Below, in pieces: positions 24,360 through 32,232 of a stretch of 64,000 nucleotides of DNA. Source of the stretch: Janthinobacterium lividum (GTDB taxonomy: Bacteria; Pseudomonadota; Gammaproteobacteria; Burkholderiales; Burkholderiaceae_D); NCBI RefSeq assembly GCF_034424625.1, contig NZ_CP139976.1, forward strand, positions 4,960,001-5,024,000, written 5' to 3'. The position numbers and the translations under genes were made by a program. Within the stretch, counting starts at the first letter, position 1. Each line of letters starts with the position of its first letter. A model generated the notes under the pieces. The model made no database searches and had not been told where the DNA came from. It worked only from the letters and a program-made list of their open reading frames with translations.

Positions 24360-26180
24360 ATGCCACTGCCAAAATTACCGAGCAAGCCAGCCACTATCCT
24401 GGCCACCCAAGATTACCCAACCGCAGGCGCAGCGCGCCCGGCCACCAAAACCCCGGCAGCCAAGAAAGTGGCTGCACCGATTATTGAAGCGGCGATCGCC
24501 GAAGTTGCCAAGCCGGTCCGCAATGCGGCCACGAAGATCAAGCAAGTGGCGGCCCTGATGGTCGCCAAGCCGGCGCCAGCCGTTGCTGCACCGGCGCCGG
24601 TCGCGGCCGCGCCTGCCGCCGTTGCTGCGCCTGCAGCGAAAGCCAAGCCGGCGGCAAAAGGCAAGGTCACGCCGATCAAGCCCGTCAAGCAAGCCGAGCA
24701 GCCACATCCTGCCAAACACAAGGCTGTCGAAGTGCAGCTCAAGTCGTCCGCCAGCCGCGCCGCCGACCAGCGCGGCATCAGCAAGCTGTTCGTGCTCGAC
24801 ACGAACGTGCTGATGCACGATCCATCGTCGCTGTTCCGCTTCGAGGAACACGATGTGTACCTGCCGATGATGACCCTGGAAGAGCTGGACAACCATAAAA
24901 AAGGCATGACGGAAGTGGCGCGCAATGCGCGCCAGGTCTCGCGCACGCTCGACGCCCTGATCAGCAACACGGATGACGACGCCATCGAACACGGCATCCT
25001 GCTGTCCAAGCTGGGCAACAAGGATGCCAAGGGCCGCCTGTTCTTCCAGACGCGCCTGCAAAGTGCCGACTTGCCGGCTGGCTTGCCAGTGGGCAAGGCC
25101 GACAACCAGATCCTCGCCGTCGTGCGCTCGCTGGAATCGGAACAAGAAGGCCGCCCTGTCGTGCTGGTGTCGAAAGACATCAACATGCGCATCAAGGCGC
25201 GCGCCCTGGGCCTGCCGGCCGAAGATTACTTCAACGACCATGTGCTGGAAGACACGGACTTGCTGTACTCGGGCATCGTGCAATTGCCGGACGACTTCTG
25301 GAACAAGCACGGCAAGGACATGGAATCGTGGCAGGAAAGCAAGAACGGCTACAGCTCGACGTTCTACCGCGTGACGGGCCCGTTCATCCCGTCGCTGCTG
25401 GTCAACCAGTTCATCTACCTGGAACCGAAAAACGGCGAAACGCCGTTCTACGGCCAGGTGAAACAGATCAACGGCAAGACGGCCGTGCTGCAAACCCTGC
25501 GCGACTTCAGCCACACGAAGAACAATGTGTGGGGCGTGACGGCGCGCAACCGCGAGCAAAACTTCGCGCTGAACTTGCTGATGAATCCGGAATGCGACTT
25601 CGTCACCCTGCTGGGCCAGGCCGGTACCGGCAAGACCCTGCTGGCCCTGGCCGCCGGCCTGGCGCAAGTGCTGGAAACCAAGCTCTACAATGAAATCATC
25701 GTTACCCGCGTCACGGTACCGGTGGGCGAAGACATCGGTTTCCTGCCAGGCACGGAAGAAGAAAAGATGTCGCCATGGATGGGCGCCTTCGACGACAACC
25801 TGGAAGTGCTGAACAAGTCCGACTCCGATGGCGGCGAATGGGGCCGTGCGGCAACGCAAGACCTGATCCGCTCGCGCATCAAGATCAAGTCGCTCAACTT
25901 CATGCGCGGCCGCACCTTCGTAAACAAGTTCCTCATCATCGATGAAGCGCAAAACTTGACGCCGAAACAAGTCAAGACCCTCGTCACGCGCGCCGGTCCC
26001 GGCACGAAGATCCTGTGCCTGGGCAACATCGCGCAAATCGACACGCCGTACCTGACGGAAGGCTCGAGCGGCCTGACTTACGTGGTCGACCGCTTCAAGG
26101 GCTGGACCCACAGCGGCCACGTCACCCTGGCCCGCGGCGAGCGCTCGCGCCTGGCCGACCACGCCAGCGAAGTACTGTAA
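24360..26180 (+). CDS. PIN-domain/PhoH-like ATPase fusion protein
   Basis: 606 residues from the ATG at 24360 (MPLPKLPSKPATILATQ); an in-frame upstream GTG at 24297 was rejected. Residues 1-130 are a low-complexity Ala/Pro/Lys-rich tail. A PIN nuclease domain spans about 143-290 with acidic residues in VLDTNVLMHDP (Asp147), LEELD, KADNQ (Asp248) and SKDIN. A PhoH ATPase domain spans about 385-600, with Walker A GQAGTGKTLLAL at 419-430 and Walker B FLIIDEAQN. Relatives are RNA helicase/RNase enzymes. The basic tail could bind RNA. It is followed by a strong terminator. Confidence 0.9.
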   Translation: MPLPKLPSKPATILATQDYPTAGAARPATKTPAAKKVAAPIIEAAIAEVAKPVRNAATKIKQVAALMVAKPAPAVAAPAPVAAAPAAVAAPAAKAKPAAKGKVTPIKPVKQAEQPHPAKHKAVEVQLKSSASRAADQRGISKLFVLDTNVLMHDPSSLFRFEEHDVYLPMMTLEELDNHKKGMTEVARNARQVSRTLDALISNTDDDAIEHGILLSKLGNKDAKGRLFFQTRLQSADLPAGLPVGKADNQILAVVRSLESEQEGRPVVLVSKDINMRIKARALGLPAEDYFNDHVLEDTDLLYSGIVQLPDDFWNKHGKDMESWQESKNGYSSTFYRVTGPFIPSLLVNQFIYLEPKNGETPFYGQVKQINGKTAVLQTLRDFSHTKNNVWGVTARNREQNFALNLLMNPECDFVTLLGQAGTGKTLLALAAGLAQVLETKLYNEIIVTRVTVPVGEDIGFLPGTEEEKMSPWMGAFDDNLEVLNKSDSDGGEWGRAATQDLIRSRIKIKSLNFMRGRTFVNKFLIIDEAQNLTPKQVKTLVTRAGPGTKILCLGNIAQIDTPYLTEGSSGLTYVVDRFKGWTHSGHVTLARGERSRLADHASEVL

Positions 26181-26215
26181 GTGATAGCGGGCGGCGCGAG
26201 CTGCCCAGTCATTCG

Positions 26216-26251
26216 AAGCCCCGGCTGCAGCGATGCAGGCGGGGCTTTTTT
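26216..26251 (+). terminator. Rho-independent terminator of the PhoH-like gene
   Basis: AAGCCCCGGCTGCA pairs with TGCAGGCGGGGCTT around a GCGA loop, followed by a T-run, 36 bases past the stop codon. Confidence 0.85.
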
Positions 26252-26317
26252 CATGTGCGCGACTTTTCATGGCGGCATGTTCTAATACCGCTCCTTTCCT
26301 TCTGGACACATAGCCCG

Positions 26318-26992
26318 ATGCATCCCGCCTTTCAGTTGTTGCTCTGCTTCATCCTCTTCATGTTCATCCACATTTCCGTCATGGCGGCCTGCGCCAGGCT
26401 GTCCGGCATCACGATCCGCAGCATCAGCTATGGCGTGGGACCGACTGTGCTGACCTGGGAAAAAGTCCACGTCAAGCTGCTGCCGCTGGCCGGCAGCCTG
26501 GTGCTGAAAGATACGCGTGAAGAAGAACTGTATGACGATGATCCCTGCCTTGACGCCTACAACTTCCAGCCGCTGTGGAAGCAGGTGCTGCTGCCATTGA
26601 GCGGCGTGGGGCTGCTGCTGGCATTGTCGCTGGGCATCATGGGAGCCTCGGGCTGGGACAGCTTTGTCGCGGCCTTCGTGCAAATCGTCCACGGCGCGCT
26701 GGCACCGTTGTCGACGGCGCAGGAATTGCTGGGCAGTGGAGAGGCGTTTGCCCGCACACACGGCTTTGCGCTGGCGTTCGCCCTGTTCTCGTTGAAACTG
26801 TGCGCCTTGAACCTGTTGCCGTTTGCCGGCTTGAACGGGGGACAGGCGCTGCTGGCCATCGCGCGCGGCGGCAAGCCGTATGTGACGTGGGAAGAGACGG
26901 CAGCAAAATGGCTGCTGCTGCCGGGGCTGGCGATCCTGCTGGCGTGGGCGGCGGCACTGGCCGTGTATTGCTGGCGCGCGCTGGGGCTGTAA
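26318..26992 (+). CDS. Polytopic membrane protein resembling an M50 site-2 protease without its active site
   Basis: 224 residues with about four membrane helices. The layout matches a short M50 (RseP-like) protease: an N-terminal helix with the position of HExxH, a conserved SISYGVGPTVL turn, and a late NLLPFAGLNGGQ. But the zinc motif reads HISVM at residues 18-22, so the catalytic Glu and second His are missing, and the usual Asp of LDG is Asn173. If the family call is right, it cannot be a protease of this class and may act as a pseudoprotease or chaperone. The ATG at 26318 has a weak ribosome-binding site. It converges with the TonB receptor. Confidence 0.6.
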   Translation: MHPAFQLLLCFILFMFIHISVMAACARLSGITIRSISYGVGPTVLTWEKVHVKLLPLAGSLVLKDTREEELYDDDPCLDAYNFQPLWKQVLLPLSGVGLLLALSLGIMGASGWDSFVAAFVQIVHGALAPLSTAQELLGSGEAFARTHGFALAFALFSLKLCALNLLPFAGLNGGQALLAIARGGKPYVTWEETAAKWLLLPGLAILLAWAAALAVYCWRALGL

Positions 26993-27006
26993 TCGCACAG
27001 CCCCAG
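26981..27006. terminator. Hairpin at the convergent M50-like/TonB receptor junction
   Basis: A perfect 9-bp stem, CTGGGGCTG with CAGCCCCAG, around an 8-base loop. It overlaps the stop codon of the M50-like gene and lies 10 bases from the receptor stop. Weak T-tracts. Confidence 0.4.
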
Positions 27007-27016
27007 TTGGCTACAG

Positions 27017-29428
27017 CTAGAAATTCACCTTCAGACTCAGCAGGGCTTCGCGTTCGGCGCCACGGAAGATGCCGCCAAAGTATTTCTTGTCAAATACATT
27101 GCCGATATTCAGAGCCAGGCGGTAACGCGCCGTTTCGTAGGCCACGGCGATATCGGCCAGGGTGTACGGATCATTCATGTACAGCGCATTGGCCGCGCCA
27201 TTGTAGGGCGAACTGCCACGGTAGCGCAGACCGCCAGCGAGCATCAGGCCGGGCACGGCCATGGGCCGGTAGTCGAGCCAGACGCTGGCCGCATGGCGCG
27301 TCGTCTGCAGGGTCTGGCGGCCGATTTCGTAGTCGCGGTTGCTCTTTGTCGTGCGCGGGTCCAGATAGGTATAGCCGGCCAGCACGCTCAACTCGGGCAA
27401 GGGTTTGAACGTACCTTCCAGTTCCACGCCCGTCGAACGTACCTCGCCCGTCTGTAGTGACGAACGCGGGTGCAGCGGATCCGGCGTGGTGACATTCGTT
27501 TGCGTCAGATCAAACAGCGATGCCGTCAACATGGTCGATGTACCGGCAGGCTGGTACTTGATACCCATTTCCACCTGCTTGCCCTTGCGTGGCTGAAAAG
27601 CCTTGCCGTCAAAGTCGCGGCCCGTGGCCGGGTCGAACGAGGTGGCATAGCTGGCATACGGCGCCACGCCATTGTCGAACAGGTACAGCAGGCCGGCACT
27701 GCCCGTGGTGGCATTGTCGTCGATGCGCGTGCTCGCCGAATTGAGCTGCGTGCTGCGCGCGCGGTCGTGGCGCAGGCTGGCGTTCGCCACCCATGCGCCC
27801 AGCTTGAACTGGTTCAACGTGTAGATACCCGTCTGCTTGAGTTCAGTGTCGGTATAGTCGAGTCCCGGTGCGGCGATCGATTGATGGTAGACCGGCGCAT
27901 GGATATCCAGGTTCGGCACGTCCCAGCCAAAGCCCAGGCCATCGTTTTCCTTGTATTTCAGGTAATCGATGCCCGCCACGAAGCGGTGCCCGATCTCGCC
28001 CCAGCGAAAGTCCTTCTGCGCGCGGCTGTCGACCGTCCAGGTCTTGCCGTCCACTTTTTCCGCCAGGCTGCCGCGCGTGGCCGTGCGCCCGTCAGGCAGC
28101 AAATCCATGGCGTAGATATGCTGGTAATCAACCTTGATGGTCGCATAGCGCAAGTTTTGCGTCAGCTTCCATCCATTCCCTGTTGCATGCTCGAACATAT
28201 AGCCAAGGGCGCGCGTATCGCGGTCGAAATAGTCGAAGGACGGGTCGCCCGCCGTGCGGCTGACGGGCAAGTCCTTGATGTGCGGATGCACAAACAGGCT
28301 GGGCCACCATGGCTTCGGCGTGCCCCGCTCTTGTGAATATGTGCCCAGTACGGTCAGGCTGGTGCGCGCCGAAATGTCCCAGCGCAGCGAGGGCGAGATG
28401 GAAACGCGGTTATTCTTCGATTCGATGGGACGATCGTCGGCATCGCGGCCCGTCAGCGTGACGCGGTACAGCAGGCCATCATTGCCCGCGACAGCGCCGC
28501 CCAGGTCGGCATTGATCTGATAGCGGTGATAGCGTCCCGCGGAAAACCCCACGCTATTGACGTGGTCTGCACCCGGCAGCTTGGAAGTGACATTGATCAT
28601 GCCGCCCGGGCGGCCCTGGCCGTAGAAGACGGACGCGGGCCCCTTGATGACTTCGACGCTGTCGAGGTCTTCCATTTCGCTATTCCACGAACCATAACTG
28701 CCCGCCGACAGCAGCTTCAAGCCATCCTGGTAGTACGAGCTGCCATCGCTGAAGCCGCGGATGGTGGCGCCCGACATGCGCACGTCGGCACCCGTCACGT
28801 CCGTCAGCACGCCCGCCGTATAGGCCAGCGCCTGTTCGATGCTTTTCGGGGCCTGCGTCTTGATCTGTTCACGCGTGACAACGGAAATGGCGCGCGTCGT
28901 CTCGAGCAATGGCGTGCCCATCTTGGTGGCGGCCACGCTGATGGGCACATAGCCGCGCGACACCGTGCCCTCGCCCGCGTCAGCCGCTGCCATGACGGAA
29001 ATCAATGGCATGACGGCGTCGGACGTCGTGCTGGCCACGGCAGGCGCGGCGCGCAGCACGTAGCTGCCCGCCTCCAGTTCGACCGCCTGCAAGCCCGTAC
29101 CCGCCAGCAAGACGGCCAGGGCAGCCTGCGGCGTGTACTGGCCTTGCAGGCCGGCCGTGCTCTTGCCGCTGGCCTGGTCTGGCGTGTAGCTGAGCAAGAC
29201 ATTCGCCGCGCTGGCCAGGCTGCGCAGCGCGGGCGCCAGCGGACCGGCAGGGATGTCGTAGGCCAGGCGCATGGCGCCAGCCTGCTGGGCATTGGCCGCT
29301 TGCGCCTGCGCCAGGGCTGGCATGGCGGCGTACAGCGCCAGGCTGCACACGGCCAGCGACACGGCACGGGCGATGGGAAGGATTTGCGGTGTAGAAATAT
29401 AGTAGCGCTGCTTGCGGCGAACGGACAT
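27017..29428 (-). CDS. TonB-dependent siderophore receptor with N-terminal signalling domain
   Basis: 803 residues. A signal region is followed by a secretin/TonB N-terminal short domain (STN) at about 54-126 (YDIPAGPLAPALRSLASAAN), as in FecA/FpvA. A plug domain follows at about 165-275 (SIEQALAYTAGV, then VEVIKGPASVFYGQGRPGGM), and then a 22-strand barrel ending in Phe. It imports a ferric siderophore by TonB energy. STN domains normally signal to a FecR-type anti-sigma factor; none is adjacent, nor a FecI sigma factor. A weak Fur-like site lies upstream. Substrate not predictable by eye. Confidence 0.92.
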   Translation of the reverse strand: MSVRRKQRYYISTPQILPIARAVSLAVCSLALYAAMPALAQAQAANAQQAGAMRLAYDIPAGPLAPALRSLASAANVLLSYTPDQASGKSTAGLQGQYTPQAALAVLLAGTGLQAVELEAGSYVLRAAPAVASTTSDAVMPLISVMAAADAGEGTVSRGYVPISVAATKMGTPLLETTRAISVVTREQIKTQAPKSIEQALAYTAGVLTDVTGADVRMSGATIRGFSDGSSYYQDGLKLLSAGSYGSWNSEMEDLDSVEVIKGPASVFYGQGRPGGMINVTSKLPGADHVNSVGFSAGRYHRYQINADLGGAVAGNDGLLYRVTLTGRDADDRPIESKNNRVSISPSLRWDISARTSLTVLGTYSQERGTPKPWWPSLFVHPHIKDLPVSRTAGDPSFDYFDRDTRALGYMFEHATGNGWKLTQNLRYATIKVDYQHIYAMDLLPDGRTATRGSLAEKVDGKTWTVDSRAQKDFRWGEIGHRFVAGIDYLKYKENDGLGFGWDVPNLDIHAPVYHQSIAAPGLDYTDTELKQTGIYTLNQFKLGAWVANASLRHDRARSTQLNSASTRIDDNATTGSAGLLYLFDNGVAPYASYATSFDPATGRDFDGKAFQPRKGKQVEMGIKYQPAGTSTMLTASLFDLTQTNVTTPDPLHPRSSLQTGEVRSTGVELEGTFKPLPELSVLAGYTYLDPRTTKSNRDYEIGRQTLQTTRHAASVWLDYRPMAVPGLMLAGGLRYRGSSPYNGAANALYMNDPYTLADIAVAYETARYRLALNIGNVFDKKYFGGIFRGAEREALLSLKVNF

Positions 29429-29485
29429 GGTGTAAAGCCTCTCAAATGGACTGCTGAAATGATTCCCTTACTTAGCAGGTGCCTT

Positions 29486-29504
29486 GAGAATGCGAATCGG
29501 TCAG
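29486..29504 (-). promoter_or_regulatory. Weak Fur-box-like sequence upstream of the TonB receptor
   Basis: GAGAATGCGAATCGGTCAG matches 11 of 19 positions of the Fur consensus GATAATGATAATCATTATC, 58 bases before the receptor start. The match is marginal, but regulation by Fur is expected for such a receptor. Confidence 0.25.
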
Positions 29505-29514
29505 GCTGGACACG

Positions 29515-29557
29515 AAAAAATAATGCCTGCCGGCAGTATCGACTGGCCGGCAGGCAT
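29515..29557 (-). terminator. Rho-independent terminator of the serine hydrolase gene
   Basis: A perfect 12-bp stem (ATGCCTGCCGGC with its complement) around an 11-base loop, followed on the minus strand by TATTTTTT. It lies 18 bases past the hydrolase stop and separates it from the TonB receptor. Confidence 0.75.
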
Positions 29558-29574
29558 GCGCTGTACTGCGGCGA

Positions 29575-31257
29575 TCAGTTCACGCGTTTGGCCGGCATAT
29601 CCTGCCCCTCCTGGCGCAGCACCAGTTGTTGCGTCTTGCCATCGGCATCCTTGCTGAAACGCACTTCCGCATCGACTTCATTCGAGAAGAAAGCCGTCTC
29701 GCTCATCGGCAGCATGGCCAGCTTGCGGAAACCCGTCACCTGGGCGAAGAATTTATCGCCTTCGCGCGTCACTTCCAGGTAGACCTCGGGCGCCAGCGCA
29801 TACTTGCCCACGTAGCCATCGAATTGCGCCGTCGTCATGGCGACCACCGAACGCGCCGGCTTGGCGGCGCTGGCGCGTTCGTGCACCGTCTTCGATTCGC
29901 CGCCGTCATTGAGGATCAGCTGCGCCTCGCCCTTCGGTCCCCGCTCGAATTCGGCGGTGGTGAGCGTATTTTCGATCAGGAAACCATTTGGCGAGTACGC
30001 CAGCATGCGCTGGGCGGGACGCCCCGTGCGCTGCAGCAGCAAGTTGCCCTCGAAGTTGCGGATCGTATAGCCGGCCTTGTCGTTGATGGCGTACACGCCC
30101 GCGTACGCATCGAGGATGGCGGGCTTGAGCGTGATGACCTTGATCTCGGGATATGGCCGGCCCACGGCGACAGCAGCCGCCTTGCGCGCCACCACGTCGG
30201 GATTGACCAGGCCCGTGTCCGAGTTTTCCAGCACGGCCACATAGACTTTTTCCTTCGGCAAACGCATCGCATACGTGGCAAAACCATTGATGCCGCCGCT
30301 ATGGTGGATGACGGGCGTGTTTTGCCAGGTGCCCACCTTCCAGCCCAAGCCGGAACGGGTCGCCTTGCCATCGTTCAGCTTGGCCTGCGTGAACGCCTGC
30401 TGCCAGGTGGAAGCCTTGAGCAGCTTGCCGTCGGAGATGGCCGCGTCCCAGCGCGCCAGGTCGTCCACCGTGGAAACGAGCGCGCCGGCAGCATACGGCT
30501 GCGTCATGCTCAGGGGCAAGTTCGGCACATAGGTCTCGCCCGAACGGATATGCCCGGCCGCGCGCTTGGCCGGCCGGCGCTCGTGGCCTTCATAGGCCGT
30601 ATCGTTCATGCCCAGTGGCACGAAGATCTGCTGTTCCACAAACGTGGCATACGGCTGGCCCGATGCCTTTTCAATGATGGCGCCCAGCAGGAAATAGCCG
30701 GAACTGCTGTAACTCCACTGCGTGCCCGGTTCAAAGTCGGGCGGATCGTTCTTGAAGAAATCGATCATCTGCGCCACGCTCAATTCTTTCGTGCTGTTGG
30801 GCACAAATTCCGGCTTCCTTGTGTAGTCGTGGATGCCGGACGTATGCGCGAGCAGCTGTTCGATCGTGATTTTCTTGCCGTGCGTCGGATAGTCGGGCAG
30901 GAACTTCGTGATGTCATCGGTGATGGCCAGCTTGCCCTGGTCGGCCAGCAGCAGGATGGCGACGGCCGTGAATTGCTTGGAAATGGAACCCAGGCGCAGC
31001 GACATGTCAGGCGTCAGCGGCTGGCCATCCTTCACGCTGGCCAGGCCATACGCCTTGCGCAACAGGGGCTGGCCATCCTTGACGACGATGACGACGGCGC
31101 CAGGTTCCGTGGCCTTGTAATAGGGAGCGATACTGGCGTCGATTTGCGCGGCCAGCGCTTGCTGCTGCTGGCTCAGGGGCGCCGGCTGGCCAGCCCAGCC
31201 GGCTGGCGCTTGCAACAGGATCAACGTGGCGAGGCAGATGCTGGAAACTGTAAACAT
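29575..31257 (-). CDS. Serine hydrolase, class C beta-lactamase/esterase family
   Basis: 560 residues from the ATG at 31257; an in-frame TTG at 31287 is less likely. A signal peptide covers about 22 residues. The serine beta-lactamase-like fold has SISK (nucleophile Ser91, base Lys94), YSSSGYFLLG (Tyr184; the usual YSN third residue is Ser) and HHSGGINGF as the third motif. A C-terminal beta-rich domain of about 180 residues follows, as in EstB-like or peptide hydrolases. It could act on peptides, esters or cell-wall fragments in the periplasm; beta-lactam resistance is not implied. Confidence 0.85.
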   Translation of the reverse strand: MFTVSSICLATLILLQAPAGWAGQPAPLSQQQQALAAQIDASIAPYYKATEPGAVVIVVKDGQPLLRKAYGLASVKDGQPLTPDMSLRLGSISKQFTAVAILLLADQGKLAITDDITKFLPDYPTHGKKITIEQLLAHTSGIHDYTRKPEFVPNSTKELSVAQMIDFFKNDPPDFEPGTQWSYSSSGYFLLGAIIEKASGQPYATFVEQQIFVPLGMNDTAYEGHERRPAKRAAGHIRSGETYVPNLPLSMTQPYAAGALVSTVDDLARWDAAISDGKLLKASTWQQAFTQAKLNDGKATRSGLGWKVGTWQNTPVIHHSGGINGFATYAMRLPKEKVYVAVLENSDTGLVNPDVVARKAAAVAVGRPYPEIKVITLKPAILDAYAGVYAINDKAGYTIRNFEGNLLLQRTGRPAQRMLAYSPNGFLIENTLTTAEFERGPKGEAQLILNDGGESKTVHERASAAKPARSVVAMTTAQFDGYVGKYALAPEVYLEVTREGDKFFAQVTGFRKLAMLPMSETAFFSNEVDAEVRFSKDADGKTQQLVLRQEGQDMPAKRVN

Positions 31258-31485
31258 GCAGATCACTTTCACAGGAAGGATAAACAAGCTTGGCCATGCC
31301 CCTGGCGGCGGCTATCGGGATGGGATAATTTTTTTAGACAATATTTCAAATTTGCCCACCCAGCCTAGCAGACGCGTCACGCATAATTCTCTCCATTTAT
31401 CACCATGATAGTTTGTGCCTGCTGACGCTATTATTTTCGGGATACCTAACGTATGCTCGCACCAGTGACTTGATGGCATAGAAAA

Positions 31486-31491
31486 AAGGAG
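31486..31491 (+). promoter_or_regulatory. Shine-Dalgarno sequence that points to an ATT start
   Basis: AAGGAG lies five bases before ATT at 31497, the only codon at a suitable distance in the frame of the YidD homologue. No ATG, GTG or TTG is in frame here until the TTG at 31536, which is inside the conserved N-terminus. Confidence 0.6.
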
Positions 31492-31496
31492 CTGGC

Positions 31497-31976
31497 ATTT
31501 TCTCATTCGACACTTGCGGCAAACGCCTGGTCCTGTTGGCCATTCGCGCTTACCAGCGCTACCTGTCGCCCTATAAAGGCTATTCCTGCGCCCACCGCGT
31601 GCTGACAGGCCGCGACAGCTGTTCCGCCTATGGCTACAAGGTCATCGCGCGCCACGGCTTGCGTCCGGGACTGGCGCTGTTGCAACGCCGCCTGCGCGCC
31701 TGCGGCGAACGCCATCGCCAGCACGGCGCGCTGCAGCCACCGGCACGGCACAGTGCGCGCAGGCAGGCACAGGCGGGGTATTGCGACTGCGATGTGCCCC
31801 TGGTCGACTGCGCCTGCGACTGCGCCGACGTGGCAAATGTACTGAACTGCAGTTGGCCGGGTCAGCATAAGCAGACAAGCTGGTTTCGCAATGGCTATAC
31901 GACAAGCAAGGCATTGAAACAGCAGCAGGCGGCACATCGCAAGAAGATCAGGCAAGGGCAGAACCCGGACAACTGA
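31497..31976 (+). CDS. YidD-like membrane protein insertion factor with Cys-rich tail
   Basis: 159 residues if initiated at the ATT at 31497. The frame is open from a TAG at 31479. The YidD core is clear: KRLVLLAIRAYQRYLSPYKG, CAHRVLTGRDSCSAYGYKVI and RHGLRPGLALLQRRLRAC. YidD is a small amphipathic helper of the YidC insertase. A typical YidD has 70-100 residues; this one adds about 80 with six Cys in YCDCDVPLVDCACDCADVAN and the following NC. The TTG at 31536 would cut off the conserved KRL. It is not in the rpmH-rnpA-yidC operon and so is an orphan paralogue. Confidence 0.75.
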   Translation: MFSFDTCGKRLVLLAIRAYQRYLSPYKGYSCAHRVLTGRDSCSAYGYKVIARHGLRPGLALLQRRLRACGERHRQHGALQPPARHSARRQAQAGYCDCDVPLVDCACDCADVANVLNCSWPGQHKQTSWFRNGYTTSKALKQQQAAHRKKIRQGQNPDN

Positions 31977-32017
31977 AATTCACACGAATACTTACAAATG
32001 AAATATTCATTCATGAA

Positions 32018-32036
32018 ATGAATAATACCCATTATC
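32018..32036 (+). promoter_or_regulatory. Fur-box-like sequence
   Basis: ATGAATAATACCCATTATC matches 13 of 19 positions of the Fur consensus, including an exact CATTATC half. The surrounding 40 bases are AT-rich. It lies 42 bases after the YidD-like stop and 196 bases before the bestrophin gene, just upstream of a promoter-like TTGGCT-N18-TATACT. Confidence 0.4.
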
Positions 32037-32044
32037 ACTGTGAA

Positions 32045-32074
32045 TTGGCTGGAAGCGGGCCTGCGGCCTATACT
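32045..32074 (+). promoter_or_regulatory. Sigma-70-like promoter in the yidD-bestrophin gap
   Basis: TTGGCT at 32045-32050, an 18-base spacer and TATACT at 32069-32074. Transcription would start near 32081 and meet the terminator at 32117-32141 after about 60 nucleotides, or continue into the bestrophin gene. Confidence 0.4.
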
Positions 32075-32080
32075 CATGCC

Positions 32081-32141
32081 GTCTCCCCTACTTTGCTTCC
32101 CATGCACACCCTGCTCAGCCCGCATATATCGCGGGCTTTTT
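32081..32141 (+). ncRNA. Candidate small RNA or attenuator leader
   Basis: The stretch between the TATACT promoter and a hairpin is C/U-rich and has no coding frame of note. It ends in AGCCCGC-loop-GCGGGCT followed by five Ts. A Fur-like box lies just upstream. Such an arrangement resembles iron-repressed small RNAs. Other readings are a transcription-attenuated leader of the bestrophin gene, or simply the terminator of the upstream yidD-like gene. Confidence 0.3.
32117..32141 (+). terminator. Rho-independent terminator
   Basis: A 7-bp stem (AGCCCGC with GCGGGCT), a 7-base loop and TTTTTGTT, 141 bases past the YidD-like stop and 92 bases before the bestrophin start. Confidence 0.65.
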
Positions 32142-32232
32142 GTTCCCGGCAATTGCCACTCTGTCTTTCCCCTCTTACCGATCACCAGGTGCGCGTTTCC
32201 CCGCCAGCCCAGCTCCACACCGGGAGTACAGC

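Noticed and set aside
24160..24372. A 70-residue minus-strand frame in the gap before the PhoH-like gene, ending GLHARLAEWMEALR
   Set aside because: It overlaps the start of the PhoH-like gene, has no clear ribosome-binding site and no recognised family. It could be a remnant but I cannot support it.
24375..26309. Long antisense open frames such as this one opposite the PhoH-like gene (also 4736-6118, 7286-9334 and 34689-37133 plus)
   Set aside because: They mirror high-GC codon use of real genes on the other strand, lack ribosome-binding sites and show no recognisable domains.
31536..31976. Start of the YidD homologue at the TTG at 31536
   Set aside because: It drops the conserved KRLVLL segment and has no ribosome-binding site, whereas AAGGAG fits the ATT at 31497.
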